A stretch of DNA of 64,000 bases from Streptomyces swartbergensis (GTDB lineage Bacteria > Actinomycetota > Actinomycetes > Streptomycetales > Streptomycetaceae): positions 1 to 64,000 of the forward strand of contig NZ_NGFN01000001.1 in NCBI RefSeq assembly GCF_002148965.1. The letters are read 5' to 3'. The notes under the pieces were generated by a model, which was not told the origin of the DNA, ran no database searches, and was given only the letters and a program-made list of their open reading frames with translations. Position numbers and translations under genes: made by a program. Shown piece after piece: positions 51,976-60,594 of this stretch; the first letter of the stretch is position 1, and each line of letters opens with the position of its first letter.

Positions 51976-53735
51976 GTGTTCTCCGGGCCGAGGTCGGGCG
52001 TGTCGGTGAGCTGGGCGCTCGTGACGGTCGTGCCGTGCAGTTCCAGCAGGACCAGCTCGTTGCCGCCCGGCCGCAGCACCGGCGCGGGGATGTACAGCGT
52101 GTGCTGTGGGCCGCGGTTCCAGTAGCGGCCCAGAGGGAAGCCGTTGACCCAGGCCTGCCCCTTCGTCCAGCCGGGCAGGGAGAGAAAGGCGTCGGCGGGC
52201 GTGTCCACCTCGAAAGTGCCGCGGTGGAAGGCGGGCACGGTGACCGCCGCCCCGTCGCCCGGGGTGAACGGCACCGCGTCCAGGTCGTCCAGCGGCAGCG
52301 CGTGGCAGTCCCAGCCGCGCAGGACGGTGCCGTTGACGGAGACGGGCCCGAGCAGGCCCTTCGGGGCGCCGATGCGGGGCCCGTAGTTGACGCCGCCCAT
52401 GTTCTCGACGAGCACCTCCAGCCTGGCTCCCGCGTGCGGGACGCGCACCGGCAGCGTCTCGTCGTGGCGCTCGCGCTCCAGGACACCGACGGGTGCGCCG
52501 TCGACGAAGACCTGGGCCCGGTCGCCGACGCCGCCGGCGAAGTGCAGCAGGCCGTCACCGGACGCGGGAAGGACGGTGCGGTAGAGCGCGTAGCCGGTGT
52601 GCTGCCCGAGCTCGCCCATCGTCACCGGGTCGTCGGTGCGGACGGGAGCGGCGAGCGCGCCGGCGAGGGAAAGCAGGGGGGCACGGCCGTCCAACTCGAC
52701 CCCGACCGGCGGCAGTTTGGGCCCGGGAGCCGGGGCGGGCTCGTCGGGGACACCGACATGGCGGGCGATGACCTCGCGGAAGGCGTGGTACTTCGGGCCC
52801 GGGTCACCGTACTCGGTGAGCGCGGCGTCGTAGTCGTACGACGTGACGGTGGGTTCGTAGGCGTGCTTGTGGTTGGCGCCGTTGGTGAAGCCGAAGTTGG
52901 TGCCGCCGTGGAACATGTAGATGTTGACGGACGCCCCGGCGGACAGCAGCCGGTCCAGATCGGCGGCGGCGTCGGCCGCGTCCCGTACGTGGTGCGGCCC
53001 GCCCCAGTGGTCGAACCAACCGATCCAGAACTCCGCGCAGAACAGCGGGCCTTCGCTCCGGTGCTCGCGCAGCCGCCCGAGGTTCTGCTCGACGCGGCTG
53101 CCGAAGGTGCCGGCGGTCAGCACGCCCGGCAGGCTCCCGGCGGCCAGGTGCTCGGGGTCGGCCTGGTCGCAGGTGAACAGCAGCTCCTCGACGCCCCGGG
53201 AGCGGAACGCGTCGGCCAGGTGCTTCAGATACGCGCTGTCGTCGCCGTAGGCCCCGTACTCGTTCTCCACCTGCACGGCGATGACCGGACCGCCCGCCCC
53301 GGCCAGGTGCGGCCGGAGCGCGGGCAGCAGCAGGTCGAGGTAGCGGTCGACGGCCCCGGTGAAACGCGGATCGCTGGACCGCAGCCGGATGTCCGGGTCC
53401 GACGTCAGCCAGTCGGGCAGGCCGCCGCCGTCCCACTCGGCACAGATGAACGGACCGGGACGCAGCAGCACGTGCAGCCCCTCGTCCTGGGCGAGTCGGA
53501 GGAACCGGGGCAGGTCGAGGAAGCCGTCGAGCACGAGGGGCCCGTCGGGATCGGGCTGGTGGTGGTTCCACGGGATGTACGTCTCCACCGTGTTGAGACC
53601 CATCAGCCGCGCCTTGCGCAGCCGGTCGGACCACAGGCCGGGGTGGACACGGAAGTAGTGCAGCGCACCGGAGATGATCCGGAACGGCTCGCCGTGCAGC
53701 AGGAATCCGTCGGACGTCGTCGTCAGGGCGGGCAT
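51969..53735 (-). CDS. GH35-family beta-galactosidase, classic form
   Basis: A 588-residue enzyme from the ATG at 53735 (GAAGGGAAG upstream). The barrel has ISGALHYFRVHP (about 20-31), acid/base Glu159 in VQVENEYGAYG and nucleophile Glu235 in CAEFWIGWFDHWGG, then FHGGTNFGF. C-terminal jelly-roll domains (about 385-585) end in NELVLLELHG. No signal peptide. Two different GH35 enzymes in one operon suggests beta-galactosides with different linkages. Confidence 0.9.
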   Translation of the reverse strand: MPALTTTSDGFLLHGEPFRIISGALHYFRVHPGLWSDRLRKARLMGLNTVETYIPWNHHQPDPDGPLVLDGFLDLPRFLRLAQDEGLHVLLRPGPFICAEWDGGGLPDWLTSDPDIRLRSSDPRFTGAVDRYLDLLLPALRPHLAGAGGPVIAVQVENEYGAYGDDSAYLKHLADAFRSRGVEELLFTCDQADPEHLAAGSLPGVLTAGTFGSRVEQNLGRLREHRSEGPLFCAEFWIGWFDHWGGPHHVRDAADAAADLDRLLSAGASVNIYMFHGGTNFGFTNGANHKHAYEPTVTSYDYDAALTEYGDPGPKYHAFREVIARHVGVPDEPAPAPGPKLPPVGVELDGRAPLLSLAGALAAPVRTDDPVTMGELGQHTGYALYRTVLPASGDGLLHFAGGVGDRAQVFVDGAPVGVLERERHDETLPVRVPHAGARLEVLVENMGGVNYGPRIGAPKGLLGPVSVNGTVLRGWDCHALPLDDLDAVPFTPGDGAAVTVPAFHRGTFEVDTPADAFLSLPGWTKGQAWVNGFPLGRYWNRGPQHTLYIPAPVLRPGGNELVLLELHGTTVTSAQLTDTPDLGPENTW

Positions 53736-53800
53736 GCGGAGGCTTCCCTTCGGTATGCGGGCGGAAGTCGGCGGGAATCGGTGGGAGTCGATGGGGTGTT

Positions 53801-54994
53801 TCAGTGGGAGCGGGTGACGCGGATCAGCCAGAGCGTCGCGGCCAGGCACAGCGCCGAGACACCGCACAGCAGCAGGGGCACCGCGCGGACATCCGACCAC
53901 TCGATGGCCTTGCCCAGCGCCGGACCCGCCACGACACCGCCGACCATGGACGCGGCGATGACGAGGGCACCGGCTCTGCGAGCCCGCGGGGCGGCCCGGT
54001 TCAGCCAGGGCAGCCCGGTGGGGAAGATCGGCGCGATGAACAGACCGACACCGGCGTACGCGTACGGCGCCAGCGCGGGCACGGACGCGGCGAGCAGACA
54101 CACCGTCATGCCCGCGCAGGACACGGTGATGATCGCCTGGGCGGAGAAGCGCAGCGCGAGCGGCGCGACCAGGAAGCGGCCCACGGTCATCATCAGCCAG
54201 TACACGGAGGTGGCGGTGGCGGCGACGCCCGCGCCGTAGCCGACGGTCTCCAGATGCGTGGGCTCCCAGCCGCCGACACCGGCCTCGATGCCGACGTGCA
54301 GGACGTAGAGCGCCACGAAGACGGCGAGCACCGAGGCGAGGCTCCGCCGGAGGACCGCCCCACCGCTCGTCTCGCCACCGGTAGGAACGGGCGCGTCGTT
54401 CCGTACGCCCCTCAGACACAGCAGCAACGGCAGGTTGGCCAGGGCGAATCCGAGAAAGACGGCCGGGTAGTGCTCGGAGCCGACCACGCCGATCAGGGCG
54501 GGGCTGAGGATCGCGCCGATGCCGAAGTGGGCGTGGAGGATGTTCAGCATCGCGGTCGAACGGTGGCCGAAGCCCACGGCGAAGAGTTGGTTGAGCCCGT
54601 AGTCGATGCCGCCGAAACCGAGCCCGGCGAGCAGGGCCGCAGCCAGGGCGGTGGGCCAGCCGGGGGCCAGCGCGAAACCCGCCGCGCCGACCGCCATCAG
54701 CAGGTAGGAACTGCCGAGGAGGTGCCGGTTGCCGACCCGCCCGTAGAGCCGGTCGAACAACAGGACGCCGGCCACGCCACCGACGAAGTGGGCACTGAGC
54801 CCCAGCCCGGCGGCGGACGGCGAGAGCCCGAACTCCGCACGGAAGCCGGGGATCGCGGGCCCGTACAGGGCCTGCAACGCACCCATGAGCACGAAGCCCA
54901 CGCAGGAGGCGACCGCGGCGGACCGGCTGAAGACCGGGGTGGACGGAGCGGGGGAGAGGGTGGTTGCGCGCTGTGCGGCGGGCTGGTCGGTCAC
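53801..54994 (-). CDS. MFS transporter of the GH35 operon
   Basis: A 397-residue permease of the major facilitator superfamily with about twelve hydrophobic helices and a central cytoplasmic loop near residues 195-215. The pattern (GFGGIDYGLNQLF, HFGIGAILSPALIG) resembles the fucose/galactoside-proton symporter and NarK-like sugar branches. It is first in the operon, 36 bases from the palindrome at 55031. Probably imports a beta-galactoside; substrate not provable from sequence. Confidence 0.86.
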   Translation of the reverse strand: MTDQPAAQRATTLSPAPSTPVFSRSAAVASCVGFVLMGALQALYGPAIPGFRAEFGLSPSAAGLGLSAHFVGGVAGVLLFDRLYGRVGNRHLLGSSYLLMAVGAAGFALAPGWPTALAAALLAGLGFGGIDYGLNQLFAVGFGHRSTAMLNILHAHFGIGAILSPALIGVVGSEHYPAVFLGFALANLPLLLCLRGVRNDAPVPTGGETSGGAVLRRSLASVLAVFVALYVLHVGIEAGVGGWEPTHLETVGYGAGVAATATSVYWLMMTVGRFLVAPLALRFSAQAIITVSCAGMTVCLLAASVPALAPYAYAGVGLFIAPIFPTGLPWLNRAAPRARRAGALVIAASMVGGVVAGPALGKAIEWSDVRAVPLLLCGVSALCLAATLWLIRVTRSH

Positions 54995-55030
54995 GCGGAC
55001 TCCGGGGTACGGCCGACGGCAGGGAATGGT

Positions 55031-55048
55031 GATGTTACCGGTAACATC
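55031..55048. promoter_or_regulatory. LacI-type operator upstream of the GH35 operon
   Basis: GATGTTACCGGTAACATC, a perfect 18-bp palindrome with a central CG as in LacI/GalR sites, 36 bases upstream of the MFS start. Probably bound by the product of 48436-49503. Confidence 0.75.
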
Positions 55049-55165
55049 CGGTCGGTCGACACCCTTTGGCGGCGCGAATGAGAAGCTCCGCGCAAGTTCC
55101 CCGCTGCTGTGACCACTCCTGTAATCGCGTGGTCAAGCTGGTGCGACGGCTGATCTAATGCGCGC

Positions 55166-56119
55166 GTGGAGACCTCCAGGAGCGACGAAACGCGTCCCGC
55201 CGCCGACCCCTGGGCCGGATACTTCGCCGAACGCGGACACCCGGAGGCCCGCCGTATCGGCGCCGGCGTCGAGGGTGTCGTCTACGGGCTGGGCGCCGGC
55301 CGGGTCGCCAAGGTGTGGACCGGCAGACCGCCGACCGAGCTCACCCGCCAGGTCTACGCGGACATCGCGGCACACCGCCTGCCCTTCGCCACCCCCGAGA
55401 TCCTCGACGTCCAAGAGCACCAGGGCATCGTGGTGACGTACGAGCGTGAGCTGCCCGGTGTCCCGCTGCGGGGCGACTCGGCCCATGAGGAGTACGAGCG
55501 CGAACTGCCCGTCCGGCACAAGAACACGCTGCTCGCCGTCCTGCGCGGTCTGGCCTCGGTGCCGGGCACGGACGCGATGCGCCGGCTGACCGTCCAGGGC
55601 GACGACCGGCCCCTCTGGCAGGGCCACGACCGCTTTCAGGACGCGCTCGCGGCCCTGGTCGCCCGGGCCGCGGCCCGGCACGGCGCCGCCCTCGCTGCGC
55701 GGGTGCCCGACTTCGACGCCGGGGTCGAGCGCGCGCTGAACGCGCTGCGGTCGCTGCCCGACGCCCCGGTCACCGCGATCCACGGCGATCTCGTGCCGCC
55801 CAACATCCACGTCGACACGGCCGGCCGACCCGTCGCCGTACTCGACTTCGGCTTCTACACGACCGCGGGCGACCCGGCCTTCGAGGCGGCCGTCACCGCC
55901 GCCGTCTGCGACATGTACGGCCCGCACGCCCAGGAGCACACCGCGGAACTCACCCGGCTCTTCGCGCAGGAGCTCGGCTATTCACCCGCCGCCCTCACCG
56001 CCTATCAAGCCGCCTACGCCCTCACCACCTACGACCTGTTCGGCCTGGACGACAGCGACGGACACTTCCGGTGGTGTGCCGGGCAGTTGCGTCGCAACCG
56101 TGTATTCGGGCCGGCGTAA
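55166..56119 (+). CDS. APH-like small-molecule kinase
   Basis: A 317-residue kinase of the aminoglycoside/choline kinase fold. The nucleotide loop is IGAGVEGVVYGLG (about residues 32-44), the ATP Lys is in VAKVWTG, the catalytic HGDLVPPNI is near 210 and the metal-binding Asp is in VLDFGFY. No signal peptide. It starts at a GTG. It is followed after 18 bases by a maltokinase-cap protein, and maltokinases and glucosamine kinases combine exactly these two parts in one chain. Substrate could therefore be a sugar; antibiotic resistance is less likely. Confidence 0.82.
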   Translation: METSRSDETRPAADPWAGYFAERGHPEARRIGAGVEGVVYGLGAGRVAKVWTGRPPTELTRQVYADIAAHRLPFATPEILDVQEHQGIVVTYERELPGVPLRGDSAHEEYERELPVRHKNTLLAVLRGLASVPGTDAMRRLTVQGDDRPLWQGHDRFQDALAALVARAAARHGAALAARVPDFDAGVERALNALRSLPDAPVTAIHGDLVPPNIHVDTAGRPVAVLDFGFYTTAGDPAFEAAVTAAVCDMYGPHAQEHTAELTRLFAQELGYSPAALTAYQAAYALTTYDLFGLDDSDGHFRWCAGQLRRNRVFGPA

Positions 56120-56137
56120 CGGAAGGAAACATTCGAC

Positions 56138-56803
56138 ATGGCCGTCATCCACTCCACCTCGCTCCAACCGACCAAGCTGGAACTGCTCACCTCCTGGCTG
56201 CCCTCCCGCCCGTGGTACCGCGGTGGCGCGGCCGAACCGAGGCTCGCCAAGGCCGGCGGGTTCCGGCTGGACGACCCGCAGGGCGAGGTCGGGATCGAGT
56301 TCATCGTCGTCACCGACGCCTCCGGCCCTGACCCGACGACCTACCTGGTGCCGCTCACCTATCGCGGCGCCCCGCTCGACGGGGCGGAGCATGCCCTGGT
56401 GGGCACCATGGAGCACGGCGTGCTCGGGCGGCGCTGGGCCTACGACGGCTGTCACGACCCCGTGCTGCTCGCCCAGTTGGCGGCCTTGATCGAGGGGCGG
56501 GCGCAGGCGCAGGATCAGAACATCAGCGATGCCCACGACCGGGAGGTCGCCGCGTCCTACACGGGCGAAGGCCCCATCCCCACGGACTTCGTCACCACCG
56601 ACGACCAGGACGGCACTCGGCTGACCGCCCCGCACGGCACGACCCTCCGCTTGCACAGGGTCCTGCGACCTGCCCCGGACGACCCGTTTCCGCCCTCCCG
56701 GGGAGCGACCGGCCAGGTCACCGGCTCCTGGCAGCTCCCGGACGGCACTCGCGCTCGCGGAGTGTTCGCCGTCTTGCACAACGGCCCCGGGCACAACCTC
56801 TGA
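56138..56803 (+). CDS. stand-alone maltokinase N-terminal cap-like protein
   Basis: A 221-residue protein that begins AVIHSTSLQPTKLELLTSWL and contains RPWYRGG, G-F-R-L-D-D-P-x-G-E-V-G-I-E-F and Y-R-G-A-P-L-D-G-A-E-H-A-L-V-G. These are the marks of the cap domain found at the N-terminus of actinobacterial maltokinases; free-standing versions are often annotated as branching-enzyme-like. It has no kinase residues of its own. The kinase-like gene just upstream may be its partner. GGAAGGAAA precedes the ATG. Confidence 0.8.
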   Translation: MAVIHSTSLQPTKLELLTSWLPSRPWYRGGAAEPRLAKAGGFRLDDPQGEVGIEFIVVTDASGPDPTTYLVPLTYRGAPLDGAEHALVGTMEHGVLGRRWAYDGCHDPVLLAQLAALIEGRAQAQDQNISDAHDREVAASYTGEGPIPTDFVTTDDQDGTRLTAPHGTTLRLHRVLRPAPDDPFPPSRGATGQVTGSWQLPDGTRARGVFAVLHNGPGHNL

Positions 56804-56820
56804 GTCAGGAAGGCACCGCC

Positions 56821-57546
56821 ATGGCCGTCGAACCCCCGCAGCGCCTCGCCCTCCTCGGCGGCGGCTTCTCCACCGACGACGACGGCCTCCTGGACGACTG
56901 GGTACTGTCCCGGGCACGCGCTTCCCGCCCCAAGGCGTGCTTCGTGCCCACGGCCAGCGGGGACGCGCCGGCCTACATCGAACAGTTCCGTACGGCGTTC
57001 CGGAGCCGCCCCGCCTGCGAACCCTCCGTCCTGCACCTGTTCCGCCGAGAGCTGGACGACGACGCGCTGCGCTCCTTGCTGCTCGCCCAGGACGTCGTCT
57101 ATGTGGGCGGTGGCAACACGGCCAACCTCCTCGCGGTATGGCGAACCCACGGCGTGGACCGGCTGCTGAGGGAGGCCTACGACCACGGCACGCTGCTGTG
57201 CGGCATCAGTGCCGGCGCCAACTGCTGGGCCGAGGGCTCGCACACCGATTCCTTCGGGCCGTTGACGTACCTCTCCGACGGCCTGGGGCTGCTTCCCGGC
57301 TCCGTCTGCCCGCACTACGACAGCGAACCCGGTCGTCGACCCTCCTACCGCGCGGCCGTGGCAGCGGGACAGCTGCCGTCGGGCTGGGCGGTGGAGGACG
57401 GGGCCGGAGTGCTCTTCACGGCCGGTGTGCCGACGGAAGCCGTCACCCGGGCGCCGGGAGCCGGGGTGTACCGGGTGGAACCGGTCGGGGGCGGTGGCGT
57501 GAGCGAGCGTGCACTGCCGTGTCGGTTGCTCGGGGCTTCCCCGTAG
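56821..57546 (+). CDS. peptidase E (family S51) dipeptidase
   Basis: A 241-residue alpha-aspartyl dipeptidase-like enzyme. The nucleophile Ser lies in GISAGANCW (about residue 130), with YVGGGNTANLL (about 95) and a His in VCPHYDSE (about 163). Size and order fit PepE/cyanophycinase relatives. It follows the cap gene by 17 bases with a GAAGG site and probably shares its transcript. Confidence 0.87.
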   Translation: MAVEPPQRLALLGGGFSTDDDGLLDDWVLSRARASRPKACFVPTASGDAPAYIEQFRTAFRSRPACEPSVLHLFRRELDDDALRSLLLAQDVVYVGGGNTANLLAVWRTHGVDRLLREAYDHGTLLCGISAGANCWAEGSHTDSFGPLTYLSDGLGLLPGSVCPHYDSEPGRRPSYRAAVAAGQLPSGWAVEDGAGVLFTAGVPTEAVTRAPGAGVYRVEPVGGGGVSERALPCRLLGASP

Positions 57547-57766
57547 GCGTTCCTGCACGCCGGCCGCATGGCCTGGGACGTCCTCGCCGGCCCGGCGGGT
57601 CGGCTGCGCCCGGCTCGGACTGCCCCACGGCCGCATCCCGCTGATCCCCTGAACCTCGGAATCAACAGGATTGCCTCGGGCACGATCGGGTACGCGAGCA
57701 GGACCGCGCCCGGGCCGGATCTTGTCCCGGGTGGGCCGCACGACCGCCGCTACCAGGGAATCTGCC

Positions 57767-58168
57767 ATGGAGACACCCGCAAACGACCCCACGCCCACGC
57801 CCGCCCAGCGGGCTCTGGACGTCCTCGCCGACAACACCGAGGACGCGGCGGCTCTGGACGCGCTCGCCAACAGCGACGTGCTCATCCCCGTGCCCGACGA
57901 CGCGAACGACGCCGACGCCGCCAACCCCTCGGCGGTGGCACTGCCGGTGCTGGAGCAGCCGGGCGGCGAGCCGGTGGTGCCCGTGTTCACCTCCGAGGTG
58001 GAGATGGCCGGGCTGCTGCCGTTCGTCTCCCGTTACCGCCTGGTGCCGCTCGGCGCCCTGGCCGCCCAGTGGCCGGCCGACGACCTGTCGCTCACCATAG
58101 ACGGCAGCTCGGAGCACCGCCTGACGCTCACCTCGGAGGGAGTACGCACCCTGCTCGCACGTCCGTAA
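57767..58168 (+). CDS. SseB-domain protein
   Basis: About 133 residues from the ATG at 57767 (AGGGA 8 bases upstream); the open frame reaches back to 57671 without a site. The core, A-L-A-N-S-D-V-L-I-P-V-P, then V-P-V-F-T-S-E-V-E-M and a Y-R-L-V-P-L-G loop, is the SseB N-terminal fold common in Streptomyces. Function is not known; related proteins occur with type VII secretion and stress genes. Confidence 0.75.
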   Translation: METPANDPTPTPAQRALDVLADNTEDAAALDALANSDVLIPVPDDANDADAANPSAVALPVLEQPGGEPVVPVFTSEVEMAGLLPFVSRYRLVPLGALAAQWPADDLSLTIDGSSEHRLTLTSEGVRTLLARP

Positions 58169-58202
58169 GCCGAGTGGGCCGGGCCCGGGCCCGGGCGGCT
58201 TA
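58166..58202. terminator. bidirectional terminator made from two stop codons
   Basis: TAAGCCG (58166-58172) and CGGCTTA (58196-58202) pair perfectly, with GC-rich self-complementary sequence between. The arms contain the stop codons of the two converging genes. Confidence 0.6.
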
Positions 58203-58589
58203 CGCGCCCAGCGTCCGGGCCAGCGCGGCCCGCTGCACCGGCAGTACCTCCGCGTGCAGGTCACGGCCCTTGGAAGTCAGGGCCACCCACACGCCGCGCC
58301 GGTCCTCCATGCACACCGAACGCGTCACCAGCCCGTCCTTCTCCAGCCGGGCGATGAGCCGGGACAGCGCGCTCTGGCTCAGATGAACGCGCCCGGCCAG
58401 GTTCTGCACCCGGCACTGCTCGCCCTCCTCGGGCGCCGCGGTCGCAAGGATGTCCAGGACTTCGAAGTCGGACGCGCCGAGGCCGTGCGGATGCAGCACG
58501 CGGTCGATCTCGCACATCGTGCGCGCGTGCGCCGACAGGATGTCCCGCCACCGTTCCTCAAGCCGCGCACCAGCCGTTTTCGACGCCAT
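58200..58589 (-). CDS. MarR-family transcriptional regulator
   Basis: A 129-residue winged-helix regulator: DFEVLDILATAAPEEGEQCR, then HLSQSALSRLIARLEKDGLV (recognition helix, about residues 65-90) and the wing RRGVWVALTSKGR. Size and layout are those of MarR. A perfect dyad at 58601-58617, just before the start, is the likely autoregulatory site. The target genes are not evident; upstream lies the LacI gene on the same strand, downstream the SseB gene converges. Confidence 0.88.
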   Translation of the reverse strand: MASKTAGARLEERWRDILSAHARTMCEIDRVLHPHGLGASDFEVLDILATAAPEEGEQCRVQNLAGRVHLSQSALSRLIARLEKDGLVTRSVCMEDRRGVWVALTSKGRDLHAEVLPVQRAALARTLGA

Positions 58590-58600
58590 ATGTGAACGGT

Positions 58601-58617
58601 AACACCGGTGCGGTGTT
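58601..58617. promoter_or_regulatory. MarR-type operator
   Basis: AACACCG (58601-58607) and CGGTGTT (58611-58617) around GTG: a perfect 7-bp dyad, 11 bases upstream of the marR-like start. Confidence 0.55.
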
Positions 58618-58663
58618 CCATGACTGTGCATGAAGTACGCGTCCCTCGCCGGGGAGCGGGAGC

Positions 58664-59695
58664 TTACGTCGACTCCCGTTTGACCAGTTCCGTCGGCAGG
58701 ATCACCGCCGCCGGATCCTCGCCCCCGATCTGCGCGAGCAGCACCCGTACCATCTCGGCGCTGATGCGGTCGTAGGGCTGCCGGATGGTGGTGAGCTGGG
58801 GCCGGGCGGCGAGCGCGGCGGAGGAGTCGTCGAAGCCGCCGACCGCGACGTCCTGCGGCACGCGCCGCCCCGCCCGCTCCAGCGCCGTCAGGACGCCCTG
58901 AGCCATCAGGTCGGAAGCGACGAACACCGCGTCCATGTCGGGCGCCCGGGCGAGCAGCCGCTCGGCGCCCGCCTCGCCGCTGGCCCGGCTGTAGTCGCCG
59001 GAGACGATGAGCCTCTCGTCGATCGCGAGGCCGGCCTCGGTGAGGATCTCCTTGTAGCCGGCGAGGCGGTCGACACCGCCGGGGGAGTCCAGCGGACCGG
59101 TCACGATCCCGATGCGGCGGCGGCCCAGCGACAGCAGGTGGCGCACCATGTCGCGGGCGCCGTCCCGGTCGTCCGCAGCCACGTAACTCACCTTGGAGCC
59201 GCGCCCCATGGGCTTGCCGCACTGGACGAGGGGTACCCCCGCCTCGCGCAGTTCCTCGGCGACGGGATCCGCGGAGTGGCTGGAGACCAGCAGCACCCCG
59301 TCGACGTGCCCGGCGGTGATGTACCGCGCGATGCGCCGCCGTTCGTCCTCGGTGCCCGCCAGCATCAGCAGCAGCGGGATGTCGTGCGCGGCGAGCGCCT
59401 GGGTGCAGCCGCGCAGCAGGACGTTGAAGTTGGGGTCCTCGAAGAACCGCTCCTGCGGCTCGGTGAGCAGGAAGCCGATCGAGTCTGACCGCCCGGTGAT
59501 CAGGGAGCGGGCGTGCCGGTTGACGACGTAACCCGTCCTGCGGATGGCCGCGTTCACCGCCTCCTGGGCGGCGGGGCTGACGTAGTGGCCGCCGTTGAGC
59601 ACACGCGAGACGGTGCCGCGCGAGACCCCCGCCTCGCGCGCCACGTCGTGGATCGTGGGCGGCCTGCGCCTGCCCCCCGCAGCGTTCATGGTCAT
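58664..59695 (-). CDS. LacI-family repressor of the sugar ABC operon
   Basis: A 343-residue LacI protein. IHDVAREAGVSRGTVSRVLN (about residues 15-34) is the helix-turn-helix, then GYVVNRHARSLITGRSD and the effector domain (VFVASDLMAQGVL, VGGFDDSSAA, PQLTTIRQP). The start at 59695 overlaps the permease stop (ATGA), so the repressor is made from the operon it probably controls. The operator at 62887 is its likely target. Confidence 0.91.
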   Translation of the reverse strand: MTMNAAGGRRRPPTIHDVAREAGVSRGTVSRVLNGGHYVSPAAQEAVNAAIRRTGYVVNRHARSLITGRSDSIGFLLTEPQERFFEDPNFNVLLRGCTQALAAHDIPLLLMLAGTEDERRRIARYITAGHVDGVLLVSSHSADPVAEELREAGVPLVQCGKPMGRGSKVSYVAADDRDGARDMVRHLLSLGRRRIGIVTGPLDSPGGVDRLAGYKEILTEAGLAIDERLIVSGDYSRASGEAGAERLLARAPDMDAVFVASDLMAQGVLTALERAGRRVPQDVAVGGFDDSSAALAARPQLTTIRQPYDRISAEMVRVLLAQIGGEDPAAVILPTELVKREST

Positions 59696-60594
59696 GACTT
59701 TACGGCTCCGGAGAGCAGATCCAGACTCCAGAACCGCTGGATGACCAGGAACAGCGCGACCAGCGGGAGCACCGCGAGGAACGCGCCCGTGATCACCAGC
59801 GTGTACAGCGCCGGAGTGTTGGCGCCCTGCTCCAGCAACGTGAACAGGCCGAGGGTGATCGGGAACTTCTCGTCGTCGCTGAGCATGATGTACGGCAGCA
59901 GGAAGTTGTTCCAGATCGCCACGAACTGGAACAGGAACACCGTCACCATGCCGGGGATCATCATCGGCAGCGCGATCCGCGTGAAGATCCGCCACTCGCT
60001 CGCCCCGTCCATCCGGCCGGCCTCGACCACGTCGGCGGGCACCGCGGCGGCGGCGTAGATCCGCGCGAGGTAGACGCCGTACGGCGACAGGATCTGCGGC
60101 AGCAGCACGGACAGGTAGGAGTCCGTGAGGTCGGCCTTCGCCAGCAGCAGGTACTGCGGGATGGCGAGGATCACCGGCGGCATCAGCACGCCCGCCAGCA
60201 GCACGTTGAAGATCGTCTCGCGGCCCCGGAAGCGGTAGATCGCCAGCGCGTAGCCGCTGATCGCGGACACGCACGTCGACAACAGGGCGCCCAGACCGGC
60301 GTACAGGGCGGAGTTGCCCATCCACGACCAGTAGACGCCGTCGCGGTAGGCGCTCAGGTCCCGGAAGTTGTCGGCGAAGCCCGTGCCGGGCAGGAACGTG
60401 AACGTGGAGAACAGCTCACGGCCGGACTTGGTGGCGGCGATGACCACCCAGGCCACCGGCAGCAGGCAGTAGATCGCGCCCAGGAGCAGCGTGGCCGTCG
60501 GGATCAGGGCGATCCGGCGGCGCAGCGGCGGGCGGCCCTGGGCGGTACCGGGCGCGGTGCCCGCCACGGGCTGGGAAACGGTAAGGGAACTCAT
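59692..60594 (-). CDS. sugar ABC transporter permease, MalG type
   Basis: A 300-residue permease with six hydrophobic helices and the EAA loop (ADVVEAGRMDGASEWRIFTR, about residues 186-205). The N-terminus is long and polar. It overlaps both the preceding permease gene and the LacI gene by 4 bases. No ATPase is encoded nearby, as is usual for Streptomyces sugar importers that share the MsiK ATPase. Confidence 0.91.
   Translation of the reverse strand: MSSLTVSQPVAGTAPGTAQGRPPLRRRIALIPTATLLLGAIYCLLPVAWVVIAATKSGRELFSTFTFLPGTGFADNFRDLSAYRDGVYWSWMGNSALYAGLGALLSTCVSAISGYALAIYRFRGRETIFNVLLAGVLMPPVILAIPQYLLLAKADLTDSYLSVLLPQILSPYGVYLARIYAAAAVPADVVEAGRMDGASEWRIFTRIALPMMIPGMVTVFLFQFVAIWNNFLLPYIMLSDDEKFPITLGLFTLLEQGANTPALYTLVITGAFLAVLPLVALFLVIQRFWSLDLLSGAVKS

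Noticed and set aside
55166-56119. Aminoglycoside resistance determinant
   Set aside because: The kinase fold is shared with many sugar and choline kinases, and the neighbouring cap-domain gene points to sugar phosphorylation instead.
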